Source of the DNA: Streptomyces lydicus
GTDB taxonomy: Bacteria; Actinomycetota; Actinomycetes; Streptomycetales; Streptomycetaceae
Direction: 5' to 3'
Assembly: GCF_004125265.1 (NCBI RefSeq)
Contig: NZ_RDTE01000003.1
Coordinates: 7,130,001 to 7,194,000 of the forward strand
Length of the DNA: 64,000 bases
The first letter of the stretch is position 1. Every line of letters begins with the position of its first letter. Below are positions 14,811 to 24,072 of this stretch, in pieces. A program made the position numbers and the translations under genes. Below the pieces are notes generated by a model. It was not told the origin of the DNA. It saw only the letters and a program-made list of their open reading frames with translations, and did no database searches.

Positions 14811-16157
14811 GTGCGACGCCATGGTGGGGAACGTCAGGGCCGGGGCTTCACGATCGCGGCCGGGGTGGCGGTGCTGGCGATACTGCTGGCCCTCTGCTCC
14901 CTTCCTGGCGACGAGGGCGGGGATGCGAAGCGGCCCGCGCGCCCGCGCGTCGCCGGCCCCGCGGTGGGCTGGGGGTTCACCCACACCCAGTTCAGCGCGG
15001 ACGACGGCACCGATGCGGCCACCGCACGGGCCGCCCGGCTGCTGTCCGCCCATCCGATGCCGCAGAACCAGCACCTGATGGGCTGGGGCGCGGACAACCC
15101 CGAACCGAGTCCGGGCCACTATGACTTCGCCGACCTGGACCGCAGGCTCGCGCTGATCCGGCAGACCGGCGGCACCCCCGTGCTGACCCTGTGCTGCGCA
15201 CCGGACTGGATGAAGGGCGGCACGGCAGGGCACACCGACTGGAGCGCCCTGGAAAAGGCGCCCGACCCGGCGCATTACGCGGACTTCGCCGCGCTCGCCG
15301 GAAAGGTCGCCCAGCGCTATCCGGACGTCCGGCACTTCGTCGTCTGGAACGAATTCAAGGGATTCTTCGACGACGCCAAGGGCCGCTGGAATTACGAGGG
15401 GTATACCCGCCTGTACAACCTGGTCTACCGCGCGGTGAAGAAGGTGGACAGCGCGAATCAGGTGGGTGGTCCCTATCTCGTGATGGACAGCTATGTCCCG
15501 GGCGACGACACCTATGCCTCCGCCCTCAAGGGCCCCTGGGGCAGCGTCGACCGGCGCACCCTCGACGCCTTTGCGTACTGGAACCGGCACAAGGCCGGCG
15601 CGGACTTCCTGGTCGTCGACGGCTCCAGCTACAGCAAGGACAACCGGTACGCCCCGGACGCGTTCGCCGCCACCCGGAAATTCGCCGATGTGGGGCGGTG
15701 GCTGCGCAAGGAGAGCGGACTGCCGCTGTGGTGGGCGGAGTGGTACGTCGAGATCCCGGATGAGAGCGACGACCGGGCCGGCTGGAGCGAGCGCCGCCGC
15801 ACCGCCACGCAGGCCTCCGCCCTGATCGAGATGGCGTCCGGCGGCGCCGCCAGCGGGTTCTACTGGAACCCGGAGACCGAGGGGGCGCACTGCCCCGGAT
15901 GCCTGTGGACCAGCACCGAGCGGGACGACGGGGGAACGGAGCTGCCCATGATGGACCTGCTGTCCCACTTCTCCCGCGCCTTTCCGCCGGGGAATCGGCC
16001 GCAGGACCTCGACACCGGCGGGACGACGGTCCGGGGGCTGGCCGATGACCGGACGGCACTGCTGGTCAACACCAAGGACCGCCGCGCCGTGGTGAAAGTG
16101 GATGGTAAGGACGTCACGCTCGCCGGATACGAGGTGCGGTGGATCGACCGGACCTGA
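14811..16157 (+). CDS. GH39-like glycoside hydrolase with N-terminal signal anchor
   Basis: 448 residues. An N-terminal hydrophobic segment (about 15-32) anchors or exports it; 'LLALCSL' is only a poor lipobox. The TIM-barrel core resembles beta-xylosidase/GH39 enzymes: the acid/base is Glu181 in 'FVVWNEFKGFF' and the likely nucleophile is Glu310 in 'LWWAEWYVEIP'. 'GHYDFADLDRRLALIRQTGGTPVLTL' is the family's strand 2-3 region. It acts outside the membrane on an unknown glycan. It faces the polysaccharide operon head-on (60 bp between stops), so it may trim the polymer that operon makes. Such convergent pairing is inference, not proof. Confidence 0.78.
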   Translation: MRRHGGERQGRGFTIAAGVAVLAILLALCSLPGDEGGDAKRPARPRVAGPAVGWGFTHTQFSADDGTDAATARAARLLSAHPMPQNQHLMGWGADNPEPSPGHYDFADLDRRLALIRQTGGTPVLTLCCAPDWMKGGTAGHTDWSALEKAPDPAHYADFAALAGKVAQRYPDVRHFVVWNEFKGFFDDAKGRWNYEGYTRLYNLVYRAVKKVDSANQVGGPYLVMDSYVPGDDTYASALKGPWGSVDRRTLDAFAYWNRHKAGADFLVVDGSSYSKDNRYAPDAFAATRKFADVGRWLRKESGLPLWWAEWYVEIPDESDDRAGWSERRRTATQASALIEMASGGAASGFYWNPETEGAHCPGCLWTSTERDDGGTELPMMDLLSHFSRAFPPGNRPQDLDTGGTTVRGLADDRTALLVNTKDRRAVVKVDGKDVTLAGYEVRWIDRT

Positions 16158-16217
16158 CCTACATCTGACTCGCGCGTGCCGCGTTCCGGACGGCTCCTGG
16201 CGTGCGCGCGGCATCCC

Positions 16218-19200
16218 TCACGACACCGTCAGGAACCGCTGCACCAGCGACGCCAGAAACACCGCCAGAAGCGGCAGCGAGAACCAGAACAGCCCCTGGA
16301 TCCAGTGCAGTTGCCGCACGCCGGGGGCGACCGCGACCCGCAGCACCTCGCGGGCCGCCAGCGCCACGATCAGCGCGAGCGCCGCCAGCGCACCGAGCAC
16401 CGACCACGGTGTCCAGGTCACCTGCGGACCGGCCCTGCCGGGCCGGGGCGGCGGGACCTCGCCCGCCGGGCGCCGCGTCAGCTCGTACACCGCCGCATGC
16501 CGGTTGGCCAGCACCCGCCGCAGCTCGGGGCGCCGGTCCAGGGCGGCCCGCAGCCGGGCCTCCCAGCCCTTGCGGTACCCGGAATCCAGCCGCAGCGACT
16601 CCGACTGACCGTGGTTGACGATGAGGTACGACTGCGGCCCCGCCTTCCGCAGGGCGGTCACGACCGGGCCCACCCGATCCGGAACGCGGGGCGCCAGGAC
16701 CGGTTCGTACTGCACCCGCTCCATGTCCTTGGCGCCCCAGGGCATCGCCGGGGTGACGCTGTTGACCGGGTCGCTGCTCAGCCACAGCACCCGCGCGGTC
16801 GGCTTGTCGTGCGCATAGACGTAGTCCATCGCCGCGACCTCACCCGGCCGGATCCGCTCGAACGGCTCGTTGCCCCAGCGGGCGACGAGGAAGCCGAAGG
16901 TCAGCAGCAGGCCCGTCAGCAGCGCGGCGAGCGGCCCCAGACCGCGCCGGGCGCCGGTCTCGCGCGGGAACAGCGCCAGCGCGGCCAGTACGGCGGCGCC
17001 GGGCAGCGCGAACAGGAAGACCCGCAGCGCCATTTCGCCGCCGTAGGACTGCATCCCGAACGCCAGGAAGGGCACGAAGGCCAGCACCGGCAGCGCGCGT
17101 TCGGTGAAGCCGGCCCACCGCCGCCGCAGCACTCCCCAGCAGGCCAGCGCCAGCACCCCGCCCGCCAGTGCCACCCGGGCGTAGAGCACCAGCTTGTGGG
17201 TGGGATCGCCGCCGCCGATCCGGTCCGTGACGGACGAGGCGACGTTGCCGCCGACGCCGCCGAGCCCGCCGAACAGCTCGTCGAAGTGGCCCGACCAGTA
17301 GGGCTCGGCCAGGAACCCGATCCAGGCCAGGACCAGGACGCCGCACAGCAGCGGCAGGCCGTAGAGGTTGGAGCGCCGGACGAGCACCAGGAACGTCAGC
17401 ACACCGAGCATCACGAACGGAGTGAGCTGATGGCCCGCCACCGACGCCGTGAACAGGGCGATCAGCACGCCGAGCAGCGTCACCAGCTGACCGCGGCCGG
17501 CCGGCCGCACCTCCGCCTCACCCGGCCGGCGCAGTCCCCACGTCGGCCGGGGGTCGCGGAACCACACCAGCAGGACCGCCACAAAGGCCAGGTAGAGGAG
17601 GTACGTGAACCCCTGCGGCGAGAAGTAGTCCTGGCCGACCCAGCCGCACAGCGCGAACAGCCACAGGGCGCACCACTTCGCCCGCCAGCTCGCCCGTACC
17701 GCCCGCAGCAGGAGGAACAGCGGCGCCAGGTAGAGAAGTTCCACGGTCAGCGGCCACCAGCGCAGCACTTCGGTGAAATCCGTGACCCCGCAGGCCCCGG
17801 CGACGAACTGCACCGCGGCGAAGAAGCCGGGCCAGCTCCAGCGGGCGTCCAGGTCCGGTACCGCGGTGCCGGTTCTGCCGAGGTAGTCCAGGAACCCCAG
17901 ATGCTGCCAGGCCGTCGGGAAGCGCGGCTCGGTCTCCAGGACGGCCGGCAGGGCATGCAGCGCCACCACCGTCAGCAGCAGCACCGCGGCGAGCAGCGCC
18001 CGCCGTGGCCGGGCGAGCGACAGCGCCGCGCCGAAGGCCGCCACCAGCAGGACGGTCCCGGCGAGCGTCGCCACGGGCAGCACCGAGATCAGCCCGAGCC
18101 CGTTCATCCGGTCCAGCGCGGCGTCGCCCATCCCGCGAAGCGGCAGCCAGAACAGCGCGAGCGCGGTGGCCAGCAGCGCCCAGACGGCGAGGTCGGGGCG
18201 GCTCCGGAGGCGTACGAGGAGCGCGGGGCGGCGGCCCGGCGGCCTGCCCCCGGGCAGTGGGCGGGGCACGGTGGCGACCGCGGGCTCGCCCTGCGCCTGG
18301 TCCCCTCGCACCGCATCCCCCAGCTCCCCGTGGACGGACAGGCCCGCCGGAACCCCGCCGGGGGCGGGTCCGCCCGCCGGTGTGCGGGCGGCCGGCACGG
18401 GCACCGTCCCGCGCAGTACCCGGCTCAGCCGGACACCGGCGACCGCGACGATCACCGCCAGGCTGGAGATCTCGGCGACACCGGCGCCGGTCAGCCCCAT
18501 CCGCGGCAGCAGCACCAGTGTCAGCCCGAGCACCAGCACACACAACAGGCCCTGCAGAGCGGCCAGTCCGGACGTACGGCTCTGGGCACGCAGCACCGCG
18601 AAATGGACCTCCATCACGACCCGCAGCAGCGCCCCCACCGCGAACCAGCGCAGCAGCGGCGTCGCCGCCTCCGCGTACCCCGGGCCGAAGATCCCCAGAA
18701 TATGGGGCGCGCCGAGGAACAGGACGGCACAGACCGGGAGCATGATGCGGGCCATCCGCCGCAGCGCGGCCCGGGTGTGCCGGGCCAGCTGCGCCGGGTC
18801 GTGCGCCCCCTCGACGGTCAGCGAGGCGCCCATGTTGAGGGCGAGCAGATTGACCGTGCCGCCGATGGTGGTGGTGATGTAGAAGTACGCATTGTCCGCC
18901 GCGCTGACCTGCGAGGCCACCAGGACCGGCACGAGGTAGACCACGGCGAGCGAGAACAGCGACCCGGTGGAGTCGCCGGCCACGAAGCGGCCCATCTCCC
19001 GGAGCGACGGCGGCCGTGCGGTGCGGTGCGTGGCCCGTACATGCCGGGGCACCAGCCGCCGGAACACCAGCCAGCCCAGCGGAACCACCGATACCGCGAT
19101 CGCCGCGGCCCAGGAGACGAAGACCCCGGCGGTGGGCAGCGCCGCGGCGAAGACCACCAACAGCCCGAGCTTCACCGTGGAGAACGAGAGGTTGCCCACC

Positions 19201-19730
19201 GGCACCCACAGGGCACTGCGCAGTCCGGTCAGTACCCCGTCCTGCAGGGTCAGCAGCGACCAGGCGACCACGGCCAGCAGGAAGCCGAGGCCGGTCAGCG
19301 GGCCGTGCAGAAAGCGGTACGAGGGCCCCCACAGACCGAGGGTGAGCAGGAAGACGGCCGCGGCGGCGGCCACCACGGCCGAACTGACCGCGTAGGTCCG
19401 CAGCACCAGCCGGCCGGTGCCCCGCCCGGCGACCGGGATGAAGCGGGCCAGCGCACCGGTCAGGGTCACCGCCGTCAGCCCGGCCAGCAGCTTCATCGCG
19501 GCGATGGCCGCCGATCCCTGGCCGACTGCCGACTCCGTGTAGTAACGGGCCGCGACCAGCCAGAACCCCAGGCCGAGCAGCCCGGAGACGCCGGTGTTGA
19601 GCATCAGCGCATAGGCGTTGCGGAACAGCGGACTCCCGCCGCCCCGCCCGGGGAGCCGGCGCGCGCGGCCGCCGCCTCCCCGGGGCTCCGGTTCCGTGTG
19701 CTCCTCGGCCTTGGTGGTGGTGTCAGACAC
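16218..19730 (-). CDS. Fusion: Wzx-type polysaccharide flippase plus GT-C-like polytopic glycosyltransferase
   Basis: 1170 residues. Residues about 35-450 form a MATE-like flippase of the polysaccharide-biosynthesis type, about 12 membrane segments, starting 'LFRNAYALMLNTGVSGLLGLGFWLVA'. A Pro/Gly-rich cytosolic linker (about 450-515) leads to a second polytopic half (about 520-1015) with 'DYFSPQGFTYLLYLAFVAVLL' and 'VAGHQLTPFVMLG', like GT-C or O-antigen polymerase/transferase proteins. Then follow a soluble domain (about 1015-1110, 'RVLWLSSDPVNSVTPAMPWG') and two last membrane helices. Flippases move undecaprenyl-linked glycans across the membrane, and a fused transferase would modify or polymerise them outside. 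It starts 45 bp after the deacetylase gene and ends the operon. The exact reaction is unknown. Confidence 0.82.
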   Translation of the reverse strand: MSDTTTKAEEHTEPEPRGGGGRARRLPGRGGGSPLFRNAYALMLNTGVSGLLGLGFWLVAARYYTESAVGQGSAAIAAMKLLAGLTAVTLTGALARFIPVAGRGTGRLVLRTYAVSSAVVAAAAAVFLLTLGLWGPSYRFLHGPLTGLGFLLAVVAWSLLTLQDGVLTGLRSALWVPVGNLSFSTVKLGLLVVFAAALPTAGVFVSWAAAIAVSVVPLGWLVFRRLVPRHVRATHRTARPPSLREMGRFVAGDSTGSLFSLAVVYLVPVLVASQVSAADNAYFYITTTIGGTVNLLALNMGASLTVEGAHDPAQLARHTRAALRRMARIMLPVCAVLFLGAPHILGIFGPGYAEAATPLLRWFAVGALLRVVMEVHFAVLRAQSRTSGLAALQGLLCVLVLGLTLVLLPRMGLTGAGVAEISSLAVIVAVAGVRLSRVLRGTVPVPAARTPAGGPAPGGVPAGLSVHGELGDAVRGDQAQGEPAVATVPRPLPGGRPPGRRPALLVRLRSRPDLAVWALLATALALFWLPLRGMGDAALDRMNGLGLISVLPVATLAGTVLLVAAFGAALSLARPRRALLAAVLLLTVVALHALPAVLETEPRFPTAWQHLGFLDYLGRTGTAVPDLDARWSWPGFFAAVQFVAGACGVTDFTEVLRWWPLTVELLYLAPLFLLLRAVRASWRAKWCALWLFALCGWVGQDYFSPQGFTYLLYLAFVAVLLVWFRDPRPTWGLRRPGEAEVRPAGRGQLVTLLGVLIALFTASVAGHQLTPFVMLGVLTFLVLVRRSNLYGLPLLCGVLVLAWIGFLAEPYWSGHFDELFGGLGGVGGNVASSVTDRIGGGDPTHKLVLYARVALAGGVLALACWGVLRRRWAGFTERALPVLAFVPFLAFGMQSYGGEMALRVFLFALPGAAVLAALALFPRETGARRGLGPLAALLTGLLLTFGFLVARWGNEPFERIRPGEVAAMDYVYAHDKPTARVLWLSSDPVNSVTPAMPWGAKDMERVQYEPVLAPRVPDRVGPVVTALRKAGPQSYLIVNHGQSESLRLDSGYRKGWEARLRAALDRRPELRRVLANRHAAVYELTRRPAGEVPPPRPGRAGPQVTWTPWSVLGALAALALIVALAAREVLRVAVAPGVRQLHWIQGLFWFSLPLLAVFLASLVQRFLTVS

Positions 19731-19775
19731 CGGTTTCGTTGCCCCTTCCTCCGCCGCGGGCGTGCCGCGGCGTGC

Positions 19776-20579
19776 TCAGCCGCCCGGCGTGCACAGCCGG
19801 ACCGCCTGCCGCGCTCTGCGGACCACCGCGTACCCCTTGGTGAGCACCCGGTCCCGGGCGAAGGCGCGGAGCAGCCCGCGGCCCTCGATGATCCGGGCGA
19901 ACTCCTCGGTGCCCGTACGGCGCCGCACCGTCAGCCGGGCCAGGGCGTACGGCCCCTGACGGCGGGCGGCGAGCGCATTGCCCACCACCAGCGCCTGCGA
20001 GAAGCCCAGCGCGCGCACCGTCCGCCGCACCCGCCGGCTGGAGTGACCGTAGGGGTAGGCGAAGGATTCCGGCGGTGTGCCGATCTGCTCGGCGATGATC
20101 TCCTTGCACCGCAGCACCTCGTGCCGCAGCCGGGCGTCACCGACGCCGTCCAGCTGCGGATGGCTGTGGCTGTGCCCGCCGATCTCGACACCCGCCGCGG
20201 CCAGCTTCCGCACCTGGTCCCAGTCGAGCATGGTGTCCAGGGCGCCACCGGTGTCGTACGGGCCGGGCAGCCAGCCGGTGCAGACGAAGAGGGTGGCCGG
20301 GAAACCGTGCCGGGCGAGAGCGGGCAGCGCGTGCCGGTAGACGCCTTCGTAGCCGTCGTCGAAGGTGATCAGCACCGGCTTGGCCGGCAGCGGTCCGCCG
20401 CCCCGCCAGGCCGCGGCCAGCGCGGCGGTGGTCAGCGGGGTGAATCCGGCGTCGGCCAGCACCGCGAGCTGTGCGGCGAAGGCCTCCGGCGGCACGGACA
20501 GCTCCCGCACGGCGGGGGCCGGAGCCGCGGTCACCGCGTGGTACATCAAGATCGGCACCACAGGCGGCCGTTCGCTCAT
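19776..20579 (-). CDS. Polysaccharide deacetylase family protein (NodB homology domain)
   Basis: 267 residues. Motif 1 'TFDDGY' (72-77) gives the catalytic Asp and the metal Asp, motif 2 is His136 and His140 in 'GGHSHSHPQ', and motif 3 reads 'FAYPYGHSSRR'. These are CE4 deacetylase signatures for removing N-acetyl groups from sugars with a divalent metal. Unlike many family members it has no signal peptide or membrane helix, so it should act in the cytosol, perhaps on a lipid- or nucleotide-linked sugar. Its ATG overlaps the stop of the glycosyltransferase gene (ATGA at 20576-20579), so it is translationally coupled. Confidence 0.87.
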   Translation of the reverse strand: MSERPPVVPILMYHAVTAAPAPAVRELSVPPEAFAAQLAVLADAGFTPLTTAALAAAWRGGGPLPAKPVLITFDDGYEGVYRHALPALARHGFPATLFVCTGWLPGPYDTGGALDTMLDWDQVRKLAAAGVEIGGHSHSHPQLDGVGDARLRHEVLRCKEIIAEQIGTPPESFAYPYGHSSRRVRRTVRALGFSQALVVGNALAARRQGPYALARLTVRRRTGTEEFARIIEGRGLLRAFARDRVLTKGYAVVRRARQAVRLCTPGG

Positions 20580-21688
20580 GCCGCCGCCCCCTCGCGCTCC
20601 GGTCCCGCACCTGCGGCCGCATCTTCCGCCGGCCGGTCAACTCCCTCTCCCCCCACGGGCTTTCCGCGTTCCCGTGACCGCGACCGGGTCTGCATCCGGG
20701 CCCGTGCGGTGCCCCACGCATAGCCGGCCGCGGCGGCGGCCACGCCGGCCACGATCGCGCCCGCCCGCCCGGCGCCGCCCGGCCGTCGCAACAGCGCGTC
20801 GCGTACCCCGCGCAGCACCCCCGCGGGCAGCACCCGGGTCGTGTAGCGCCGCTCGGCCGACAGCCCGTCCCGTGCGCCGACACTGCGGGTCACCAGCGCC
20901 TTGGACAGGCCCTCGGCGTACGCCCGGCTGCGGAAGTAGCCGAACCGCTCCCGTACGGCCGGGACCCGGTGGTGGATGACCGACCGGTCGTCGATCAGCA
21001 GCACGGCATCCGGCAGCGAGCGGCTGATCCGGATGCACAGCTCGGTCTCCTCGCAGCCCAGCGGGCGCCGCCCGGCATCCCGGCCGATCCCGACGGCGAA
21101 TCCGCCGACGAGATCGAACGCCACCCTGCGGAAGGAGGCATTGCCGCCCAGGACATTGCGCACCCGCACCCTGCCCGGCGGCAGACCGCGGTACGTACAG
21201 CCCACCACCCAGTCGAACTCCTCGGGGAACCACGCCGGGCGGCGGCCGGACGCCCAGACCGGCTCGGTGCGCCCGCCGACCGCCATCACCGCCGGGTCGG
21301 CGTAGGCCGCGGCGAAGTGGCGCAGCCAGTCCCGCTCGGCCACCGCGTCGTCGTCCAGGAAGGCGACGATCTCGCCGCCGGCCACGGCGACACCGGTGTT
21401 ACGCCCCGCGGACAGCCCCTGGGGTCCTGAATTGGCCATGATCCGTACGGGAGTTGCGGGCGTACGGGAAGCGGGTGCGCCCGCGTGAGCGCCCCTGAAG
21501 TGCTCCCTGAGCCGGGTCAGCAGGACGGGGTGATGGTCCACCACCACCAGCACCTCATGCGCGGGGTGGGACTGGCCGTGCACCGACGCCACCGCGGCGA
21601 GGATGTCCTCCCACCGGTCCTCGGTGTGGACGCAGATGACGACGGAGATCCGTGGTGCCGGGCCGGCCGCCGGTCTCGCCGCGCTCAC
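20576..21688 (-). CDS. GT2 family glycosyltransferase
   Basis: 370 residues. The GTG at 21688 was chosen because it overlaps the preceding stop (GTGA); the longer open frame upstream is out of step with the neighbouring gene and has no support. GT-A fold: 'ISVVICVHTEDRWEDILAAVASV' at the start, a DXD-like 'VAFLDDDAVAE', and the acidic 'GCEETELCIRIS' (ED motif). A possible C-terminal hydrophobic patch ('AGAIVAGVAAAAAGYAWG') could attach it to the membrane. It transfers a sugar to a growing lipid-linked glycan, and donor and acceptor are unknown. Middle gene of the operon. Confidence 0.85.
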   Translation of the reverse strand: MSAARPAAGPAPRISVVICVHTEDRWEDILAAVASVHGQSHPAHEVLVVVDHHPVLLTRLREHFRGAHAGAPASRTPATPVRIMANSGPQGLSAGRNTGVAVAGGEIVAFLDDDAVAERDWLRHFAAAYADPAVMAVGGRTEPVWASGRRPAWFPEEFDWVVGCTYRGLPPGRVRVRNVLGGNASFRRVAFDLVGGFAVGIGRDAGRRPLGCEETELCIRISRSLPDAVLLIDDRSVIHHRVPAVRERFGYFRSRAYAEGLSKALVTRSVGARDGLSAERRYTTRVLPAGVLRGVRDALLRRPGGAGRAGAIVAGVAAAAAGYAWGTARARMQTRSRSRERGKPVGGEGVDRPAEDAAAGAGPEREGAAA

Positions 21689-22500
21689 CGCGCGTTCCCG
21701 GTGATCAGCGCGGGCCGGGCCACCCGGTTCTTCCGGGAGCCCCGCTCGCGCAGGATCACCCTCAGCACCCGCAGCCCGTCCCGCACCGCCCGCAGATTGC
21801 TGACGCCGTGGATGCGGTTGTACTCGTGGCTGGGGATCTCCTGCACCCGCAGCCCGGCCTTGACCACCCGGATGTTCATCAGCGTCTCGACCTCGAACCC
21901 GGCGCAGTCCAGGGCTATTTCGTCCAGGCAGTGCCGCCAGAAGGCGTTGTATCCGTAGCAGAGATCGGTGTAGCGGGCGCCGAACTTGGTGTTGACCACG
22001 GCGGTCAGTACACGGTTGCCGAGCTTGCGGACGGGCGTCATGTCGTCCGTGCCGCCGCCGTTGGCGAACCGCGAGCCCTTGGCGAAGTCGGCCCCGGAGA
22101 CCAGCGCCGAGACATAGCTGACGATCTCGCCGCCGTCGGCCGACCCGTCCGCGTCGATCATCACGATGATCTCGCCGGTGCAGGCCGCGAAACCGCTGAT
22201 CAGCGCGTCGCCCTTGCCCTTGCCGCGCTGCGGTACGACCGTGACGTCCGGCCACAGGTCACGGGCGACCCGGACCGTGTCGTCGGTGGAGTTCCCGTCG
22301 ACCAGGATCACCTCATGGATCCAGTCCGGCAGGGTCTTGAAGACATACGGGAGATTTTCCGCTTCGTTCATCGCCGGGATGACGACACTGACCGGTGGAG
22401 CGATGGCCAGATGCGAGGAAACGGGACGGTAGACGGCCTGGTCCGGCAGCAGCGTCAGCGGCGGTTCTTCCGCGTCGGCCGGGCGAAGGAACGAGCTCAT
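21685..22500 (-). CDS. GT2 family glycosyltransferase, DPM1/polyprenyl-phosphate type
   Basis: 271 residues. 'VSVVIPAMNEAENLPYVFKTL' opens the GT-A domain at about 36-56, 'VILVDGNSTDDT' and the DXD 'MIDADGSADGGE' follow, and 'CYGYNAFWR' matches dolichyl/polyprenyl-phosphate mannosyl- or glucosyltransferase relatives. No C-terminal membrane domain. It probably loads a sugar onto polyprenyl phosphate or starts the repeat unit. The ATG at 22500 lacks a close ribosome site (AGAGGG is 14 nt away). First gene of a four-gene coupled operon; a hairpin lies in its leader at 22526-22549. Confidence 0.85.
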   Translation of the reverse strand: MSSFLRPADAEEPPLTLLPDQAVYRPVSSHLAIAPPVSVVIPAMNEAENLPYVFKTLPDWIHEVILVDGNSTDDTVRVARDLWPDVTVVPQRGKGKGDALISGFAACTGEIIVMIDADGSADGGEIVSYVSALVSGADFAKGSRFANGGGTDDMTPVRKLGNRVLTAVVNTKFGARYTDLCYGYNAFWRHCLDEIALDCAGFEVETLMNIRVVKAGLRVQEIPSHEYNRIHGVSNLRAVRDGLRVLRVILRERGSRKNRVARPALITGNAR

Positions 22501-22976
22501 CGGGTTTCATGCCCTCTCGTCCGGTGGACCGCCCACCCCCGGGCGGTCCGTGTGGTTATCCGGGTCGAAAGGGGGGTTCACACCCCGGTCGCACGGCAGG
22601 GTTCACCGTGCGGACAGGGCGAGCAGGCACGCGTGATTCCGGCTGCGCGGCTCGTGCTCCGGCCCTCGGCAAGCTGTGATCGGCAAGCGAAGACCGTGCG
22701 CACGGGACCCCCCCCACCGCGCACCGCACCGGTCGTTCCATCGGATCGAACGGGCTCTCCCCGGAGCCGTCTTGCGATGATCGTCCGGTGCGGGTGGATG
22801 TGCGTCGGTATTGATGTCAGGGACTGTAGGGCACGCTCTTCGGCGTCAAATACCCTTTGCGGCAACTGGCCGGTGCACTCGGGGGCACGCCCGTATGAAT
22901 GCACCGGCGCACGCCCCGTTGCGCCCTGGGGAACTCCGCAAAACCCCGGCACGGACCGCCGCTGCCGGGTTATGCG
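22501..22976 (-). promoter_or_regulatory. Gene-free leader/promoter region of the glycan operon
   Basis: 476 bp with no credible gene. A hairpin at 22526-22549 (9-bp stem GGACCGCCC, 6-nt loop) sits 25 bp before the glycosyltransferase start, and a wider inverted repeat lies at 22869-22877/22900-22908 (GCCGGTGCA arm, 22-nt loop). The length and the structures suggest a regulated 5' leader. No known riboswitch pattern was recognised. Confidence 0.45.
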
Positions 22977-24071
22977 TCACCGACCCGACCGGATCCGGCC
23001 CACCCGCTTGAGCAGACGGTCGGCGGGCGCGAACAGCTCCGGCCTGGCCAGCACCGCATTGCGCAGCGCACGCACCGGCGCGCGCCGCGCCCGGTGCCCC
23101 AGTGCCACCGGATGCCGCCGCATCACCCACCCCTCGGACACCATGAGTTCACGGGTCTTGAGGGAGTCCTTGTAATCCTTCGCGCCGCGCCCCAGGTCGA
23201 GATGGCCGACCGATTCCGCGGCCGCCGCCTGCGCCATCCGCAGATGCAGCACCAGCCCCGGGGAGAACTTCGCGAACCGGGGGTCGTAGGCCGGGAACCA
23301 GCAGGCGAGAACGGACTCCGAACGCAGCCCGAAGTGCGCCGCGACCGGCCGCTCGCCCGCGTACAGCACCGACAGCAGCCCCGCGAAGGAAGCGCTGCGG
23401 GTGTGGAAGAGGTGCTGTACGAGCCGGACGATCCAGGGGTGTGCGAAGCGGTCGCTGCGCCCCGTCCTGCGGTACTGCGCCGACTTCCACTCCATGAGCG
23501 TCCGCAGCGCCGCCGGGTCGCGCTCGTCGTGGACATAGCGCAGCGGCCCGATGTCCCGGCCGAGCTTGCGTTCCTTGGCGAGCGTGGTCCGGGTGAACTT
23601 CGGCGACCGGGCCCGCAGCCCCGCCAGATAGGCCTCGAAGCCCTGGTCCACCTCGATGACGGGTGAGCCATGACCGCTGAACGAGGCCGTCTCGAAGGGC
23701 TTCTGGCCCTCCACCAGATGATCGAACTCCAGCACCGACAGCCCGCAGGCCCGCAGCAGCTCCCGGGCGTCCCAGCGGAACCCGGGCCGGTGCACCAGCC
23801 CCTGGGCATCGGAGACGCCCAGGCCGACCGCCCGCCCGGTCCCGAGCACCGAGCGCTGGAAGGGCAGGAACGCGGCCGGCTCACCGTGCTCGTGGAGCAC
23901 CGCGATCCGTACGCCGCTTCGGCAGTGGCCGACGGCCAGGGTGAACTCGGGGGAGAGGAAGGGGTTCGCCAGTTGCGGCGTCCCCAGGGACCGTGCCCGG
24001 GACTGCAGGGCGGTCCAGGCACTTCGGTCGGCCCCGGTCAGTTCGCCGGGGCGGTACACCGCCACGTCCAT
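22977..24071 (-). CDS. GNAT/CelD-type acyltransferase of exopolysaccharide clusters
   Basis: 364 residues. The protein has the FemAB/CelD-like GNAT arrangement: an N-terminal half with 'AVLHEHGEPAAFLPFQRS' and a C-terminal half with 'SPKFTRTTLAKERKLGRDIG', 'AHFGLRSESVLACWFPAYDPRFAKFSPGL' read in two blocks, and the ending 'HLDLGRGAKDYKDSLKTRE'. The 'YDP...YSPG'-like segment and the 'G...YK' ending are typical of acyltransferases in cellulose and exopolysaccharide operons. Probably cytosolic, acylating a sugar. Its ATG lies 1 bp past the stop of the upstream membrane-protein gene. Confidence 0.8.
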   Translation of the reverse strand: MDVAVYRPGELTGADRSAWTALQSRARSLGTPQLANPFLSPEFTLAVGHCRSGVRIAVLHEHGEPAAFLPFQRSVLGTGRAVGLGVSDAQGLVHRPGFRWDARELLRACGLSVLEFDHLVEGQKPFETASFSGHGSPVIEVDQGFEAYLAGLRARSPKFTRTTLAKERKLGRDIGPLRYVHDERDPAALRTLMEWKSAQYRRTGRSDRFAHPWIVRLVQHLFHTRSASFAGLLSVLYAGERPVAAHFGLRSESVLACWFPAYDPRFAKFSPGLVLHLRMAQAAAAESVGHLDLGRGAKDYKDSLKTRELMVSEGWVMRRHPVALGHRARRAPVRALRNAVLARPELFAPADRLLKRVGRIRSGR

Positions 24072-24072
24072 C

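Noticed and set aside
16176..20723. 1515-codon plus-strand open frame antisense to the glycan operon
   Set aside because: Composition is the Arg/Gln/His/Pro-rich shadow of GC-rich genes; the minus strand carries clear flippase, deacetylase and glycosyltransferase motifs.
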